Below are positions 45,001 to 45,538 of a DNA stretch of 45,538 bases, piece by piece. The DNA is from an uncultured Clostridia bacterium (GTDB lineage: Bacteria > Bacillota > Clostridia > Oscillospirales > Acutalibacteraceae). Under the pieces are notes generated by a model, which saw nothing but the letters and a program-made list of their open reading frames with translations, was not told the origin of the DNA and did not search any database. The DNA is taken from assembly GCA_946406145.1 (NCBI GenBank), contig CAMJJL010000012.1:1-45538 (forward strand), written 5' to 3'. The translations under genes and the position numbers were made by a program. The stretch's first letter is position 1. Each line of letters begins with the position of its first letter.

Positions 45001-45538
45001 GGGGCTGCGACCATGGCGAGCGGACATCATACAACGCTGGCGGATCTGAATGATGAAGTCGGAAATAGATTCAATCACGATTCTACCAGAGGCGTGGTTG
45101 CTTACACTGCATCCATCGGATCCAACAGAGGCTTCCGCTTCGATAGTAATGACGATATCCTGATTAAGGTGCATTATCAGGTCACCGCACCCGGTGATGC
45201 AGTTATCACCAATGAAATGAGAACGCTGAGTGCGTCCGATGATTCTTTGACTCAGCTGATCGATGAGTGGGAGATCGTCAATCCTAATTTCAGACTCCAC
45301 GCATCATTCTTACCGCCTGACCAGCAGCCGACAGACGGTCCCGCGCCTACGGTAGCGCCGACTCAGGCGCCGAAGCCTACGGTAGCGCCGACTCAGGCGC
45401 CCAAGCCCACTACAGCGCCGACACAGGCGCCCAAGCCTACCACAGCTCCGACTGAGGCTCCCAAGCCTACTCAGGCTCCTACTCAGGCGCCGACACAGCC
45501 TCAGGGCAAGGCGACCGTCACCGTCTACGGCTTAGACG
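42004..45538 (+). CDS. Secreted dockerin protein with starch-binding-like and repeated modules (runs off the right edge)
   Basis: At least 1178 residues, incomplete. A signal peptide (1 to about 31, cleaved near GAAA-DG) is followed by an N-terminal type I dockerin (47-122). Its first calcium loop, GDVNRDGRINGDDVLVLRK, is intact; the second, KIDGNDVLLLRQYI, lacks a normal loop. Next is a module of about 165 residues (153-316) starting TITIYGLNGQSETKEFNVGD. It recurs from 43138, 44773 and 45508. Two modules (43831-44128 and 44129-44517) with YIVAGNATAIFGTSWNG and WLNNINWDP resemble pullulanase X25-type starch-binding domains. Pro/Thr linkers (APTQAPKPTT) join all parts. No catalytic domain is seen yet. 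The likely role is substrate binding in a dockerin-cohesin complex such as an amylosome. AGGAGGAG precedes the ATG. Confidence 0.88.
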   Translation, partial: MRKCKQVVSMLLVLCMMFAVISVGIVQGAAADGDGIYADPPSEPALLGDVNRDGRINGDDVLVLRKSITHNFTAGYLDYTKMSRNSIDFKVADCFKDEEYGIEEKIDGNDVLLLRQYIVHKPEAMDKGIGEPVYVDPTEPPTQAPTDASTAATITIYGLNGQSETKEFNVGDSFVVYTSLNVKKSGNDVQIAAASGDQNFTDSVLTLTSTIDSEQLFTDSDTVFPVFGNEAMGRLRGEGWVQYNASTPGVNNGFVFDSDDDLVIVTEYTVTKGGTGEVRNALSYLAAADIDLTGLVKEGAVASGVDLTVNATFEKPMPAATEAPTQAPKPTTAPTQAPKPTTAPTQAPKPTTAPTQAPKPTTAPTQAPKPTTAPTQAQDKAIVTVYGLDGRFETKEFNVGEDFCVYTTLNASQINSGKIGSINGCQLYPNAMIKLIDEYDEEGIIDLEDMFPITGNSTMASGHHTSLEDLEGPVGERFNHDPTRGTVAYTASIASSRGFRFDSNDDILIKTHYQVTALGEAAITNEMRTLSASDDSLTQLIEEWEIVNPNFRLHASFLPPDQQPTDGPMPTVAPTQAPKPTQAPTQAPKPTTAPTQAPKPTQAPTEPAPEDTYIVAGNATAIFGTSWNGNDTGNTMTKGSDGIYTKQYTIGTAMKDVQLKAVKNGTTWIGDETGNNVTFNLTGAGTFTVYCDGTKTWVDGDIVTYDEGLDVQSVTAVGNGSLDGDNWLNNINWDPAAAANHMTEVSDGVYEIEYTLGEYDTSDPEFKFAVNDAWTHNFGLGDNGVIANGVTTDAIYNGSKNLKIEGLEPGTTIKMQLDLTGFDFTTKTGAKMTVTWTAPTPTQAPTQAPKPTVAPTQAPKPTVAPTQAPKPTVAPTQAPKPTTAPTQAPKPTTAPTQAPKPTTAPTEAPKPTTAPTQAPTQPQGKATVTVYGLDGRPETKEFNVGDDFYVYTTLNASQINSGKIGSINGCQLYPNASIKLMDEYNEDGIVNLEEMFPVTGAATMASGHHTTLADLNDEVGNRFNHDSTRGVVAYTASIGSNRGFRFDSNDDILIKVHYQVTAPGDAVITNEMRTLSASDDSLTQLIDEWEIVNPNFRLHASFLPPDQQPTDGPAPTVAPTQAPKPTVAPTQAPKPTTAPTQAPKPTTAPTEAPKPTQAPTQAPTQPQGKATVTVYGLD
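42952..43137 (+). repeat. Pro/Thr linker array 1 in the dockerin gene
   Basis: Near-identical 30-bp units encode APTQAPKPTT five times, then APTQAQ. Similar arrays lie at about 43690-43830, 44518-44772 and 45330-45505. They are likely glycosylated spacers and hot spots for slippage or misassembly. Confidence 0.9.
43138..43690 (+). repeat. Duplicated module, copy A2
   Basis: This module is nearly identical in DNA to the copy at 44773-45330, at an in-frame offset of 1635 bases. Most differences are single bases, so the duplication is recent or kept alike by recombination. Confidence 0.9.
44773..45330 (+). repeat. Duplicated module, copy A3
   Basis: This is the partner of copy A2. A fourth copy begins 732 bases further on, at about 45508, and is cut by the window end. 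The first module (42460-42951) is a more distant relative. Confidence 0.9.

Overview
The window looks like chromosome of an anaerobic, spore-forming, Gram-positive member of the Clostridia, most like a Ruminococcus or other Oscillospiraceae. The evidence is Clostridia-type SpoIIID and SpoVAC, strong Shine-Dalgarno sites, sigma-A promoters, a CIRCE operator, a glmS-class ribozyme, a class B sortase and a dockerin protein with starch-binding-like modules. Base composition is GC-rich by eye and even across the window. No tRNA, rRNA, CRISPR array, prophage or transposase gene was seen. The genus is an inference.

Layout. Positions 95-4393 (minus) hold a response regulator, a sensor kinase and an HtrA protease, with a MITE-like repeat before htrA. 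Positions 4563-9557 hold surface-glycan sugar genes (DegT aminotransferase, membrane CapD/PglF-type dehydratase, galE) around spoIIID. Positions 9849-13103 hold the most striking unit: a strong promoter, a glmS-type ribozyme, then nagB, a GlmU-like acetyltransferase and glmM. Positions 13315-26291 hold a membrane sulfatase-fold protein with altered metal ligands, a DUF951 protein, prfA, a Sua5-CoaE fusion, a lytic transglycosylase, an M18 aminopeptidase, serC-serA and CIRCE-controlled htpG.

Positions 26535-32329 (minus) run cysteine desulfurase, thiI, a Cache-like lipoprotein, an unusual multidomain sortase B and a small CinA/MoaB-like protein. Then come spoVAC, birA and rpoB-rpoC. From 42004 to the right edge is an incomplete, repeat-rich secreted dockerin protein, which starts behind a promoter carrying a perfect palindrome.

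How the genes connect. NagB, GlmM and the acetyltransferase could carry fructose-6-phosphate to GlcNAc-1-phosphate. The ribozyme would shut this down when glucosamine-6-phosphate accumulates. That wiring fits NagB running in the biosynthetic direction in place of GlmS. UDP-GlcNAc made from this would feed the wall and the CapD/DegT amino-sugar route nearby. The sortase, the LTA-synthase-like protein and the dockerin protein all concern the cell surface.

Intergenic space is dominated by small dispersed repeats. About a dozen are hairpin elements whose arms are arrays of 7-base units. The unit sequence differs between elements, while inner hairpins keep pairing through compensatory changes. Several supply stop codons or the last residues of genes.
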